From a virus: 30,287 bases of DNA. Position numbers and translations under genes: made by a program. Within the stretch, counting starts at the first letter, position 1; every line of letters begins with the position of its first letter. The notes under the pieces were generated by a model that worked only from the letters and a program-made list of their open reading frames with translations, did no database searches and was not told the origin of the DNA. The stretch is taken from positions 1 through 30,287 of IMG/VR virus record IMGVR_UViG_3300035180_004093; one strand, 5' to 3'. Shown one piece after another: positions 5,919-13,812 of the stretch.

Positions 5919-6458
5919 ATGGGAATCTCGATACGTGCCTATGCCCGCCACAGGGGGGTCACCGACACCGCTGTGCACAAGGCCATTCGTACTGGTCGCG
6001 TCACGCCAGAAGCTGATGGAACCATTGATGCGGATCGGGCTGATGCCGACTGGGCACGCAATACCGATGCGCCCAAAAGGGGAACAAGGCAGCGTGCTGA
6101 GAGCGTGGTGGTCAGGGAGGCCAATGGGGAGTCGTCCGCAGTGTTACCAGCCTCGCAGGGAGCTGGTGGAACCTCACTACTTCAGGCGCGTACCGTCAAC
6201 GAAGTGGTCAAGGCGCAGACGAACAAAGTCCGACTGGCCAGGCTCAAGGGCGAACTGGTGGATCGGCCGCAGGCCATTGCGCATGTTTTCAAGCTGGCTC
6301 GCTCGGAGCGCGATGCCTGGCTGAATTGGCCCGCACGGGTCTCAGCCCAGATGGCAGCCAAATTGGGTGTGGATGCCCACGCTATGCACGTGGCCCTGGA
6401 GGCCGCACTACGGGAACACCTGCAGGAACTCGGTGACTTGCGTCCCCGGGTAGATTGA
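5919..6458 (+). CDS. Probable terminase small subunit
   Basis: A 179-residue protein, close to the 181 residues of lambda Nu1, placed directly before the large terminase. The N-terminus holds a helix-turn-helix (IRAYARHRGVTDTAVHKAI, about residues 5-23), the usual DNA-recognition part of small terminases. The middle is a low-complexity linker. The C-terminal half is helical (NKVRLARLKGELVDRPQA, then WLNWPARVSAQMAAKLGVD), fitting oligomerisation and large-subunit contact. The role would be recognising phage DNA for packaging. A TTG at 5907 would add four residues; ATG at 5919 was preferred, although no strong ribosome site precedes either. It is the first gene of the late, plus-strand operon. 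Confidence 0.78.
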   Translation: MGISIRAYARHRGVTDTAVHKAIRTGRVTPEADGTIDADRADADWARNTDAPKRGTRQRAESVVVREANGESSAVLPASQGAGGTSLLQARTVNEVVKAQTNKVRLARLKGELVDRPQAIAHVFKLARSERDAWLNWPARVSAQMAAKLGVDAHAMHVALEAALREHLQELGDLRPRVD

Positions 6459-6473
6459 AGCGGCGCACGGTAT

Positions 6474-8429
6474 ATGGAAGATTACGAAGGTGCTCAGGAA
6501 ATTGAGAGAGCCTGGCGCGAGGGTCTGACACCGGATCCGCTGCTGTCGGTCTCAGAATGGTCGGACCGCCACCGCATGCTCTCCAGCAAGGCATCCGCTG
6601 AGCCAGGTCGCTGGCGCACCAGCCGCACGCCGTATCTGAAGGCCATCATGGACTGCCTGTCGCCCACCTCGGCGGTGGAGCGGGTGGTGTTCATGAAAGC
6701 GGCGCAACTGGGTGCGACTGAGATGGGGTCGAACTGGATTGGCTATGTCATCCACCACGCGCCAGGACCCATGATGGCGGTGTGGCCCACGGTGGACATG
6801 GCAAAGCGCAATTCCAAGCAACGGATCGACCCGTTGATTGAGGAGTCCGCAGCCTTGTCGGCACTGATTTCGCCAGCACGCTCACGTGACTCAGGTAACA
6901 CCATCCTGGCCAAAGAGTTCAGAGGTGGGGTGTTAGTGATGACGGGGGCGAACAGCGCGGTCGGCTTGCGCTCGATGCCGGTACGCTACTTGTTCCTTGA
7001 CGAGGTCGATGGTTATCCGCTGGACGTCGAGGGCGAAGGCGATGCGATCTCTCTGGCCGAGGCCCGCACGCGCACCTTTGCCCGGCGCAAGATTTTTATT
7101 GTCTCGACCCCAACCATCTCTGGCGTGAGTGCCATTGAGAGGGAGTACGAGGCCTCTGATCAGCAGCGCTATTTCGTGCCATGTCCGCACTGCGCACATC
7201 GGCAATGGCTGAGATTCGAGCAGTTGCGCTGGGACAAAGGGCAACCGGAGACCGCCGCCTATACCTGCGAGTCCTGCGACACCGCGATCCATGAGCACCA
7301 CAAGACCTGGATGCTTGAGCACGGTGAGTGGCGAGCCATGGTGCCGGAACATGGCACCAAGACCGCTGGATTTCACCTATCCAGCTTGTATAGCCCGGTG
7401 GGCTGGCGCAGTTGGAAGGACATTGCCGTGGCATGGGAAAGTGCGGTGAGCAAGGTTTCTGGATCGGCTGCGGCCATCAAGACCTTCAAAAACACCGAAC
7501 TGGGTGAGACCTGGGTCGAGGAAGGCGAAGCGCCAGACTGGCAACGGCTCATCGAGCGTCGGGAAGATTACCGAATCGGCACTGTGCCCGTAGGTGGCCT
7601 GCTGCTGGTCGGCGGTGCAGACGTTCAGAAGGACCGGATCGAAGCATCGGTCTGGGCGTTTGGTCGGGGCAAGGAATGCTGGTTGGTCGAACACCGGGTA
7701 CTGATGGGTGACACCGCGCGAGACGCAGTCTGGAATCAACTCAAAGCAATGCTCGACGAGACCTGGACACACGAGTCTGGTGCATCGCTGCCGTTGGTGC
7801 GGTTTGCGCTGGACACCGGCTTTGCCACCCAAGAGGCTTATGCCTTCGTGCGTTCTTGCCGCGACTCACGTGTGATGGCGGTCAAAGGTGTGGCGCGTGG
7901 TGCCGCCTTGATCGCCACACCAACTGCCGTGGACATCACGCAGGGTGGCAAGAAGCTGCGCCGGGGCATCAAAGTGTTCTCCGTCACTGTCGGGATGGCC
8001 AAGCTGGAGTTCTACAACAACCTGCGCAAAGCTGCAGACGTCCAGGAGGACGGAACCACGGTCAAGTACCCCGCTGGCTTCGTGCACTTGCCCAAGGTCG
8101 ATGCGGAATACGTGCAGCAGCTTTGTGCTGAGCAGCTGGTCACCCGGCGCGACCGCAATGGTTTCGCCATCCGTGAGTGGCAAAAGATGCGTGAGCGCAA
8201 CGAAGCGTTGGACTGTTATGTGTATGCCCGGGCCAGTGCCAGTGTGGCGGGCCTGGACCGATTTGAAGAGCGTCACTGGCGCGAGTTAGAGAAACAGCTT
8301 GGACTGGCACCGCCACCGGATCCCATTGCGACTCCCACTGAGATCCTGGCCACCCCTAGCGGTGGCCTTGTTGTTTCTGATGGCCGCAGGGTGGCAAGGC
8401 GCGTGGTGCGCAGCCGATGGCTGTCTTGA
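6474..8429 (+). CDS. Terminase large subunit (gpA family)
   Basis: The 651-residue packaging motor and nuclease, compared with 641 in lambda gpA. The ATPase domain shows a Walker A-like M74-KAAQLGATE83 and Walker B R171-YLFLDEVD179, followed by the coupling STPT at 211-214. A zinc-binding pair, C237-PHC240 and C265-ESC268, is characteristic of the GpA family. The nuclease half contains GGADVQKDRIEASVWAFG, the acidic DTGF and a late EALDCYVYARA segment, all with plausible metal-binding acids. It would translocate DNA into proheads and cut it at the packaging site together with the upstream small subunit. The gene starts 15 bp after the small-subunit stop. Confidence 0.96.
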   Translation: MEDYEGAQEIERAWREGLTPDPLLSVSEWSDRHRMLSSKASAEPGRWRTSRTPYLKAIMDCLSPTSAVERVVFMKAAQLGATEMGSNWIGYVIHHAPGPMMAVWPTVDMAKRNSKQRIDPLIEESAALSALISPARSRDSGNTILAKEFRGGVLVMTGANSAVGLRSMPVRYLFLDEVDGYPLDVEGEGDAISLAEARTRTFARRKIFIVSTPTISGVSAIEREYEASDQQRYFVPCPHCAHRQWLRFEQLRWDKGQPETAAYTCESCDTAIHEHHKTWMLEHGEWRAMVPEHGTKTAGFHLSSLYSPVGWRSWKDIAVAWESAVSKVSGSAAAIKTFKNTELGETWVEEGEAPDWQRLIERREDYRIGTVPVGGLLLVGGADVQKDRIEASVWAFGRGKECWLVEHRVLMGDTARDAVWNQLKAMLDETWTHESGASLPLVRFALDTGFATQEAYAFVRSCRDSRVMAVKGVARGAALIATPTAVDITQGGKKLRRGIKVFSVTVGMAKLEFYNNLRKAADVQEDGTTVKYPAGFVHLPKVDAEYVQQLCAEQLVTRRDRNGFAIREWQKMRERNEALDCYVYARASASVAGLDRFEERHWRELEKQLGLAPPPDPIATPTEILATPSGGLVVSDGRRVARRVVRSRWLS

Positions 8430-8453
8430 TTGAACGCAATTTATTGAGGTGCC

Positions 8454-8813
8454 ATGACGCTGCAAGCGCAAATCTACAGCCTGGTCGAACGCATTGCAGA
8501 AAAGTTCTCGGGTGTGGATGCGCGCATTGGTGGTCTGAACCGCCTCGACACCACAGCCAAGACCGATCTGGTTGCAGCGATCAATGAACTGGCGGCCAGG
8601 AGCACTGCATCTGGCAGTGGAGTGGCCTTCATCCACCAGCAATGGGTGGCGTCTGCGCTCTGGACCATCAACCACAACCTGGGTCTCCGGCCCACGGTCT
8701 CGATTCTGGATGCCGGGGGCAACGAGGTCGAGGCTGATGTCGTGCACATGAGTGCCAACCAATTACTGATTCGCTTCGCCATTCCCGTCGCGGGGCTGGC
8801 TCGGCTCACCTGA
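8454..8813 (+). CDS. Fibre-tip-like virion protein (119 aa)
   Basis: A 119-residue probable virion protein. Residues 1-50 form a helical segment with heptad-like spacing (IYSLVERIAEKF, LVAAINELAAR), as found where fibres trimerise. Residues about 60-119 resemble the beta-rich end domain of phage fibre proteins: WTINHNLGLRPTVSILDAGG, then a VEADVVHMSANQLLIRF segment. The start has GAGGT 3 bp upstream. It is the first of three fibre-like genes inserted between the large terminase and gpW, where lambda has none. It could be a head or neck fibre rather than a tail fibre because of this position; that is inference. Confidence 0.6.
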   Translation: MTLQAQIYSLVERIAEKFSGVDARIGGLNRLDTTAKTDLVAAINELAARSTASGSGVAFIHQQWVASALWTINHNLGLRPTVSILDAGGNEVEADVVHMSANQLLIRFAIPVAGLARLT

Positions 8814-8851
8814 TTCGCACACCTGAATCGATTATTTGAAAGGACCGATGA

Positions 8852-9643
8852 ATGTCTCGCAAACAACTCTCTGATCTGGATTTCGCTGGCGTTGCCCGCA
8901 TCCGCAATCTGCCCGCACCCGTCAATCCGGATGAGCCGGTGCGCCAGCAGGACCTCAACTCGGCAGTGGAAGGTCTGGCTTGGAAGGATTCCTGCCGGGT
9001 GGCCAGCCAGGCCAACTTGAATCTGTCCTCGCCGGGCGCGTCGATCGACGGTATCACTATTGCTGCCGGTGACCGCGTCCTGGTCAAAGCCCAGACGGTC
9101 GGTACAGAAAACGGCATTTACATCTGGAACGGTGCGGCCGTGGCCATGACGCGCAGCCTGGATGCCAATACCAGTGATGAACTGGAGCAGGCCATCACCA
9201 CGGTGGAGGAAGGAACCTCGACGGGTACGAGCTGGCGGCAGTCGGTCGTAAATTTCGTGCTCGGTACCGGCTCCGTTACGTGGATTCAGTTTGGCTCCTC
9301 GGTGGGCGCTGCCTCGGAAACCAGCTCGGGTATCGCGGAACTGGCCACGCAAGCGGAGACGGACGCCGGAATCGATGACCTGCGTATCGTCACGCCACTC
9401 AAACTCAATACATGGTCCAACAAGACCCGCCGTGCGCAAGCCACCATTGGCGACGGCAGCAGCACCCAGATCGATGTCAATCACAACTTTGCCACGCGCG
9501 ACGTGATTGTTCAGGTCTACCAGGCGTCTGGCAGCTATGAGCAGGTCAACTGCGATGTGAGCCTGCCCACCTTGAATACGGCGCGCCTGAACTTTGCCGG
9601 TGCGCCCGCTGCCAACGCTTACCGCGTGGTGGTGATGGGCTAA
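8852..9643 (+). CDS. Fibre-like virion protein (263 aa)
   Basis: A 263-residue fibre-type protein. The N-terminus (LSDLDFAGVARIRNLPAPV, then QQDLNSAVEGLAWKDSCRVA) matches a module frequent in phage fibre proteins; DGITIAAGDRVLVKAQT and ENGIYIWNGAA are typical of the same module. Residues around 170-190 carry GIAELATQAETDAGIDDLR followed by VTPLKL, a repeat known from many tail fibres. The C-terminus has VNHNFATRDVIVQVYQASG, which resembles the end domain of the preceding 119-residue protein. AAAGGA 7 bp upstream supports the ATG at 8852; a nearby ATG at 8848 is out of frame. It probably forms a trimeric fibre or spike on the particle. The binding target is unknown. Confidence 0.72.
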   Translation: MSRKQLSDLDFAGVARIRNLPAPVNPDEPVRQQDLNSAVEGLAWKDSCRVASQANLNLSSPGASIDGITIAAGDRVLVKAQTVGTENGIYIWNGAAVAMTRSLDANTSDELEQAITTVEEGTSTGTSWRQSVVNFVLGTGSVTWIQFGSSVGAASETSSGIAELATQAETDAGIDDLRIVTPLKLNTWSNKTRRAQATIGDGSSTQIDVNHNFATRDVIVQVYQASGSYEQVNCDVSLPTLNTARLNFAGAPAANAYRVVVMG

Positions 9644-9656
9644 ACGAGATAGCACG

Positions 9657-10253
9657 ATGAGGGATTTGGCCTACAGACAAGCGCCGGTTGTCTCAGCGTT
9701 GCCAGCTCCGTCTGTCGCAATAGCCGGTGTGGTGGTTCGCCTGTCCACGGACAACAAACCCTACTGGTGCGATGGCACAGCCTGGTTTGACCTGACACAG
9801 CCGGGCGGGAATGACTCGCGTCTGAGCACAGTACGTCTTGCTGCCGATGTAACCAACAGCACGGTCACGCTTGCCGACGTCACTGGTCTCCTTGTGGCGC
9901 TGGCTGCCAACAGCACCTATGCCGTTGAGGCCAAGGTGATGTTTCAGACAGCGGCGACGACTACCGGCATTCGCTTGACGCAGACAGTGCCGACTGGTGC
10001 CACTGTGGTCGCGCAGTGGAACACCCCTACTTCATTGACTGCCAGCACCTTGGCAAATCAACGTGCGGCTGATGCCGGTGCTGCGTCGACAGCCATTGAT
10101 GCTGCCAACGCGAACACGTTGGCATCCGGATCGTTGCTGGTCATCACCGGCGCTACGCCTGGAAATCTGCAGATCCGCTTTGCTTCTGAGGTCGCTGCAT
10201 CCAACGCAGTAGTCAAGACTGGCAGCAATCTGGTGGCCACCAAGGTCGCCTGA
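9657..10253 (+). CDS. Fibre-associated or decoration-like virion protein (198 aa)
   Basis: A 198-residue Ala/Thr-rich protein. The N-terminal 50 residues contain VVRLSTDNKPYWCDGTAWFDL, a segment commonly found within phage fibre proteins. The remainder is predicted beta-rich (STVRLAADVTNSTVTLADVTG and similar alternating stretches), like a jelly-roll or beta-sandwich. No enzyme motif is seen. It starts 13 bp after the previous gene with only a weak ribosome site. Position and composition place it with the two fibre-like genes before it; together they may form one surface appendage. The exact role is not known. Confidence 0.6.
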   Translation: MRDLAYRQAPVVSALPAPSVAIAGVVVRLSTDNKPYWCDGTAWFDLTQPGGNDSRLSTVRLAADVTNSTVTLADVTGLLVALAANSTYAVEAKVMFQTAATTTGIRLTQTVPTGATVVAQWNTPTSLTASTLANQRAADAGAASTAIDAANANTLASGSLLVITGATPGNLQIRFASEVAASNAVVKTGSNLVATKVA

Positions 10254-10268
10254 TAAACCTAAAACACC

Positions 10269-10490
10269 ATGGCCTATACCCAAGACCAACTCACAGCCCT
10301 GGAAGCCGCACTAGCCAAGGGAGAACGCAGGGTCACTTTCGGCGACAAGACAGTGGAATACCGCTCGGTGGAAGAACTGCGTGTGGCCATGCGTGATGTC
10401 CGCCGTGGCCTGCTGGAACAAGCCCAAGCTACTGGTCTGTGGCCAGGTGCACCGCGCCAGATCCGACTCAACACCTCCAAGGGCACCTGA
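10269..10490 (+). CDS. gpW-like head-tail joining protein
   Basis: A 73-residue protein matching the size and pattern of lambda gpW (68 residues): an N-terminal helix (YTQDQLTALEAALAKG), a beta hairpin (ERRVTFGDKTVEYRS), and a second helix (VEELRVAMRDVRRGLLE). gpW sits between portal and FII and stops DNA leaking after packaging. The TGA stop shares one base with the portal start, indicating coupled translation. The gene order large terminase - gpW - portal is as in lambda except for the three inserted fibre-like genes. Confidence 0.88.
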   Translation: MAYTQDQLTALEAALAKGERRVTFGDKTVEYRSVEELRVAMRDVRRGLLEQAQATGLWPGAPRQIRLNTSKGT

Positions 10491-11998
10491 TGGGCTGGTT
10501 CAAGAACATTCGCAGGAAGTTGCTGGCATCCACGCCCACCTATGACGGAGTGGGTGGTGGCAGGCGTGCGCTGTCGTGGTCGGTGGGCAACCCCGGGGCG
10601 GTGGCTGCCATGCTGTTCAACCAAAGTGAACTGCGTGCCAAGAGCCGGGATCTGGTGCGCCGTAACGCGTGGGCCAACTCAGCGCTGGAGTCCTATGTGG
10701 CCAACGCCATCGGAACGGGTATCAAGCCCCAATCGATGCGTGCCAATCCACAGCAGCGTGAGGCGGTTCAAGCCCTGTGGCGCAACTGGACCTTGGAAGC
10801 CGATGCAGCAGGGCTTACCGATTTTTATGGTCTGCAGGCCATGGCATGCAGAGCGATGCTCGAAGGTGGCGAGGCTTTGATTCGACTGCGGTACCGCAGG
10901 CCCGACGATGGGCTTAGTGTTGCGTTGCAGATCCAGGTCCTGGAGCCTGAGCACTTACCGGTGCAGATGAACATCACAGCAGAAAACGGCAATCTGATCC
11001 GCGCAGGCATTGAATTTGACCGACTGGGGCGTCGCGTGGCGTACCACCTGTATCGCTCGCATCCGGAGGACGGACTGCTGGCACCCATGTCGGGCGATGG
11101 TGGTTTGAGCACGGTGCGGGTGGATGCTGCAGAAATCATTCACCTGTTTCGTCCACTGCGGCCCGGCCAGATCCGTGGTGAACCCTGGCTGGCGCGTGCG
11201 CTGGTCAAACTCAATGAACTGGACCAGTACGACGACGCAGAACTGGTGCGCAAGAAGACTGCAGCCATGTTTGCAGGCTTTGTGACCCGCCTGTCACCTG
11301 AGGACAACCTGATGGGTGAAGGCATGGCGGATTCCAACGGGGTGGCCTTGGCCGGACTGGAGCCCGGCACCATGCAAATCCTGGAGCCAGGTGAGGACAT
11401 CAAGTTCTCTCAGCCTGCCGATGTGGGCGGGTCGTACTCGGAATTCCTGCGCATGCAGTTTCGGGCGGTGGCCGCTGCCATGGGCGTGACCTATGAACAA
11501 CTCACCGGTGATCTCACGCAGGTCAACTACTCGTCCATCCGTGCAGGACTCCTGGAGTTCCGACGCCGTGTGGAGTCCTTGCAGCACGGCGTCCTCGTGC
11601 ACCAGCTGTGCCGACCGATCTGGGCTGCATGGATGGACCAGGCGGTGATCGAAGGCGCCTTGAGTCTGCCGGGGTATGGCTCTGTCCAAACCAAACGCCG
11701 TGAGTACCAGGCGTGTAAATGGATTCCTCAGGGCTGGCAATGGGTCGATCCGCTCAAAGAAGCGGATGCCATGAAGGCAGCCATTCGCTCTGGACTGATG
11801 AGCAGGTCTGAGGCCATCTCGGCGAATGGCTACGACGCAGAAGACGTCGATCGGGAAATAGCTGCCGACAACGCACGCGCCGATGACCTGGGGTTGGTCT
11901 TTGATTCCGACCCCCGGCACGAATTGACCAAGTCCCTGTCTGCTGCAACCGGTGCTGTGCTGATGGCGCAACCCGAATCTCCTCTTCAAGGAAACTGA
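10490..11998 (+). CDS. Portal protein (lambda gpB family)
   Basis: A 502-residue portal subunit (lambda gpB, 533). Typical segments include the early RDLVRRNAWANSALESYVAN and GTGIKP, the stem-region AELVRKKTAAMFAGFV, and the YSEFLRMQFRAVAAAMGVTYEQLTGDL stretch (this family block is among the best conserved in lambda-type portals), followed by VNYSSIRAGLLEFRR. Portals form a 12-fold ring at one capsid vertex through which DNA enters and leaves. The open frame reaches 10439, but ATG at 10490 was chosen because it overlaps the gpW stop and starts with the conserved-looking GWFKNIRRKL. Confidence 0.95.
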   Translation: MGWFKNIRRKLLASTPTYDGVGGGRRALSWSVGNPGAVAAMLFNQSELRAKSRDLVRRNAWANSALESYVANAIGTGIKPQSMRANPQQREAVQALWRNWTLEADAAGLTDFYGLQAMACRAMLEGGEALIRLRYRRPDDGLSVALQIQVLEPEHLPVQMNITAENGNLIRAGIEFDRLGRRVAYHLYRSHPEDGLLAPMSGDGGLSTVRVDAAEIIHLFRPLRPGQIRGEPWLARALVKLNELDQYDDAELVRKKTAAMFAGFVTRLSPEDNLMGEGMADSNGVALAGLEPGTMQILEPGEDIKFSQPADVGGSYSEFLRMQFRAVAAAMGVTYEQLTGDLTQVNYSSIRAGLLEFRRRVESLQHGVLVHQLCRPIWAAWMDQAVIEGALSLPGYGSVQTKRREYQACKWIPQGWQWVDPLKEADAMKAAIRSGLMSRSEAISANGYDAEDVDREIAADNARADDLGLVFDSDPRHELTKSLSAATGAVLMAQPESPLQGN

Positions 11999-12000
11999 CC

Positions 12001-13377
12001 ATGCTGCTGCCACATCTGGCGTCTCGTTTGTACGGGACGCCGCTTCTGCTTGCCCGTACCAAACTCGACATCATCCTCTCGGTGCTGGGTTCTCGCGTGG
12101 GCTGGCCCATCCAGTCGGAACTGGCCTTGCCACCGTCGCGGGCGTCCCCTGCAGGTCAACACATGGCTGCAACCGGCATTGCGGTTGTTCCTGTGCACGG
12201 GTCGCTGGTTCGACGCGCTATGGGTATCGATGCTGCCTCTGGATTGACGTCCTACGGCGACATTGCTGCCATGCTCGACGCGGCCGTGGCCGACCCGACG
12301 GTGTCAGGAATTCTGCTGGACATTGACTCTCCCGGCGGAGAGGCCGGTGGCGTGTTCGAGCTAGCGCAGCACATTCGCGCCATCGATGCCATCAAGCCCG
12401 TCTGGGCCATGGCGTGTGACTCGGCATTTTCTGCGGCCTACGCCATTGCCTGTGCGGCATCGAGAGTGTTCGTAACTCAGACCGCAGGGGTCGGTTCCAT
12501 CGGTGTCATTGCCATGCATGTGGACCAGTCAGTGCGCGATGCCCAGGAAGGGTACAGGTTCACCGCAGTCTCAGCCGGTGACTTCAAGAACGATTTGTCG
12601 CCGCATGAACCCATCGACAAAGCTGCACTCGGCCGACTGCAGACCGAGGTGGATCGGCTCTATGGCTTGTTTGTAGACCACGTGGCAGCCATGCGTGGGA
12701 TGCAAGCAAAGGCCGTACGCGATACGCAGGCTGGGTTGTTCTTCGGGCCCGACGCGGTTCGCTCTGGCTTTGCGGATTCGCTGGCCAGTACCGCGCAGGT
12801 TGTTTCCGACTTCACCTCCTACCTGGGAGCAAAGAACGTACGAGGCATTGGGTCTCGCGTGATCACCGCCTCAGCCATGGAAGCCCAGTCCAGTGTTTCC
12901 CTTTCTCTCCAAACCAATCCCAAGGACCTACCAAAGGAGATATGTATGAATCCAGAAACCAAGAATGATCCGGCGCCTGCCGATCCTGACATCGCAGTTG
13001 CTGAAACAGATGAGGCGGAGCGCAAGGACGTGCCCTCAGAGAAGCCATCGCCAGCCCCTGTAGCGGTGCCAGTTGCACCTGGTGTGAACGACACAGCCAT
13101 TGCAGCAGCCGTCAATTCAGCCAAGGCTGAAGCTGTGGCCCAAGCAATCTCTATTGCCGAGCTGTGTCAACTCGCCGGGCAAAGCCATCGCATTGCTACG
13201 TTTCTCACCCAAGGCCTGTCGGCATCCCAAGTGCGTCAGACCCTGTTGGCCAGCCGTGCACAGAGTGAAGAAATCACTTCCCTCATTGCCCCCGACGCAG
13301 CACCCAAAGGTGCGGGGACTGCAAGCGACGCCGGTGCCCTGATGGCAGCGGTCAAAAAACTCACCCAAAAGATTTAA
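12001..13377 (+). CDS. Head maturation protease, S49 family (gpC-like), fused to scaffold
   Basis: A 458-residue protein combining a capsid protease and scaffold, as in lambda gpC (439 residues). Residues about 55-290 have the SppA/ClpP-like fold: DIDSPGGEAGG (107-117), then the nucleophile region DSAFSAAY with S144 as likely catalytic serine, and SAGDFKND with K196 as candidate general base. The C-terminal part, from about 316, is Ala/Pro/Glu-rich and helical, and is also encoded as a separate in-frame scaffold gene. It would cleave scaffold and capsid termini during prohead maturation. AAGGAA 10 bp upstream supports the start, which follows the portal stop by 2 bp. Confidence 0.92.
   Translation: MLLPHLASRLYGTPLLLARTKLDIILSVLGSRVGWPIQSELALPPSRASPAGQHMAATGIAVVPVHGSLVRRAMGIDAASGLTSYGDIAAMLDAAVADPTVSGILLDIDSPGGEAGGVFELAQHIRAIDAIKPVWAMACDSAFSAAYAIACAASRVFVTQTAGVGSIGVIAMHVDQSVRDAQEGYRFTAVSAGDFKNDLSPHEPIDKAALGRLQTEVDRLYGLFVDHVAAMRGMQAKAVRDTQAGLFFGPDAVRSGFADSLASTAQVVSDFTSYLGAKNVRGIGSRVITASAMEAQSSVSLSLQTNPKDLPKEICMNPETKNDPAPADPDIAVAETDEAERKDVPSEKPSPAPVAVPVAPGVNDTAIAAAVNSAKAEAVAQAISIAELCQLAGQSHRIATFLTQGLSASQVRQTLLASRAQSEEITSLIAPDAAPKGAGTASDAGALMAAVKKLTQKI
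12934..12939 (+). promoter_or_regulatory. Internal ribosome binding site for scaffold
   Basis: AAGGAG, within CCAAAGGAGATATGT, lies 6 bp before an in-frame ATG at 12946 inside the protease gene. It is the strongest Shine-Dalgarno match in this part of the operon and is well placed to direct separate translation of the scaffold region. Confidence 0.8.
12946..13377 (+). CDS. Capsid scaffold protein nested in protease gene (Nu3-like)
   Basis: A 143-residue protein made by internal initiation at M316 of the protease frame, sharing its stop. The sequence starts MNPETKNDPAPADPD, is acidic and Pro/Ala-rich for the first 60 residues, then helical (AAAVNSAKAEAVAQAISIAELCQLAG), and ends with a basic AVKKLTQKI. 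A basic C-terminal tail that touches the capsid protein is usual in scaffold proteins. Lambda uses the same design for Nu3 inside C. The evidence is the strong AAGGAG with 6-bp spacing and the change in composition; synthesis of the short product is inferred. Confidence 0.8.
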   Translation: MNPETKNDPAPADPDIAVAETDEAERKDVPSEKPSPAPVAVPVAPGVNDTAIAAAVNSAKAEAVAQAISIAELCQLAGQSHRIATFLTQGLSASQVRQTLLASRAQSEEITSLIAPDAAPKGAGTASDAGALMAAVKKLTQKI

Positions 13378-13395
13378 CCCGGAAGGACCCAAGCC

Positions 13396-13776
13396 ATGAA
13401 CGTCATCAATCAAGCCCTCAATCTGGGTGACCTCGTCAAGTACGAGGAGGACTGCCTTAACTACTCGCGTGACGTGGTCACCGTGGAAGCGGGCCAGAAC
13501 CTGCCCCTTGGCTGCATCGTTGGTCGCGTGACCACCACCGGCAAGGTCAAGCAACTCGATCCCGGCGCTGAAGACGGCTCCCACCTGCCAGTGGGAATCC
13601 TGCTGGGCGCTGTGGACGCGTCACTCATCGACCGTGAAGACGCATTGATCCTGGCACGTCACGGTGTGGTCGCGTCCAAAGCAGTCGTGTGGCCGGTGGA
13701 GATCTCCAACGCTCTGCAGGCAGCCATCACGTCGCAACTGGCGTCGCTCGGCATCCTGATTCGCCAATCCGCGTAA
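13396..13776 (+). CDS. Head decoration protein (gpD-like)
   Basis: A 126-residue protein like lambda gpD (110 residues), which binds as trimers at capsid three-fold sites and stabilises the expanded head. Supporting segments are SRDVVTVEAGQNLPLGCIVGRV, LPVGILLGAVDAS and the ALILARHGVVASKAVVWP stretch, all seen in this family. The start is preceded by GGAAGGA at about 8 bp. Its place between scaffold/protease and major capsid gene is the lambda order. Confidence 0.92.
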   Translation: MNVINQALNLGDLVKYEEDCLNYSRDVVTVEAGQNLPLGCIVGRVTTTGKVKQLDPGAEDGSHLPVGILLGAVDASLIDREDALILARHGVVASKAVVWPVEISNALQAAITSQLASLGILIRQSA

Positions 13777-13812
13777 TTGGCCTATTTTTCAACATCGAAC
13801 GGACACCTCACT

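Noticed and set aside
8474-9655. 393-codon open frame on the minus strand opposite the fibre-like genes
   Set aside because: Low-complexity, His/Arg-rich translation without domain features; antisense shadow of two well supported genes.
13777-13812. TTG start for the capsid gene 12 codons upstream
   Set aside because: Starts right at the decoration gene stop and adds residues that do not resemble capsid proteins.
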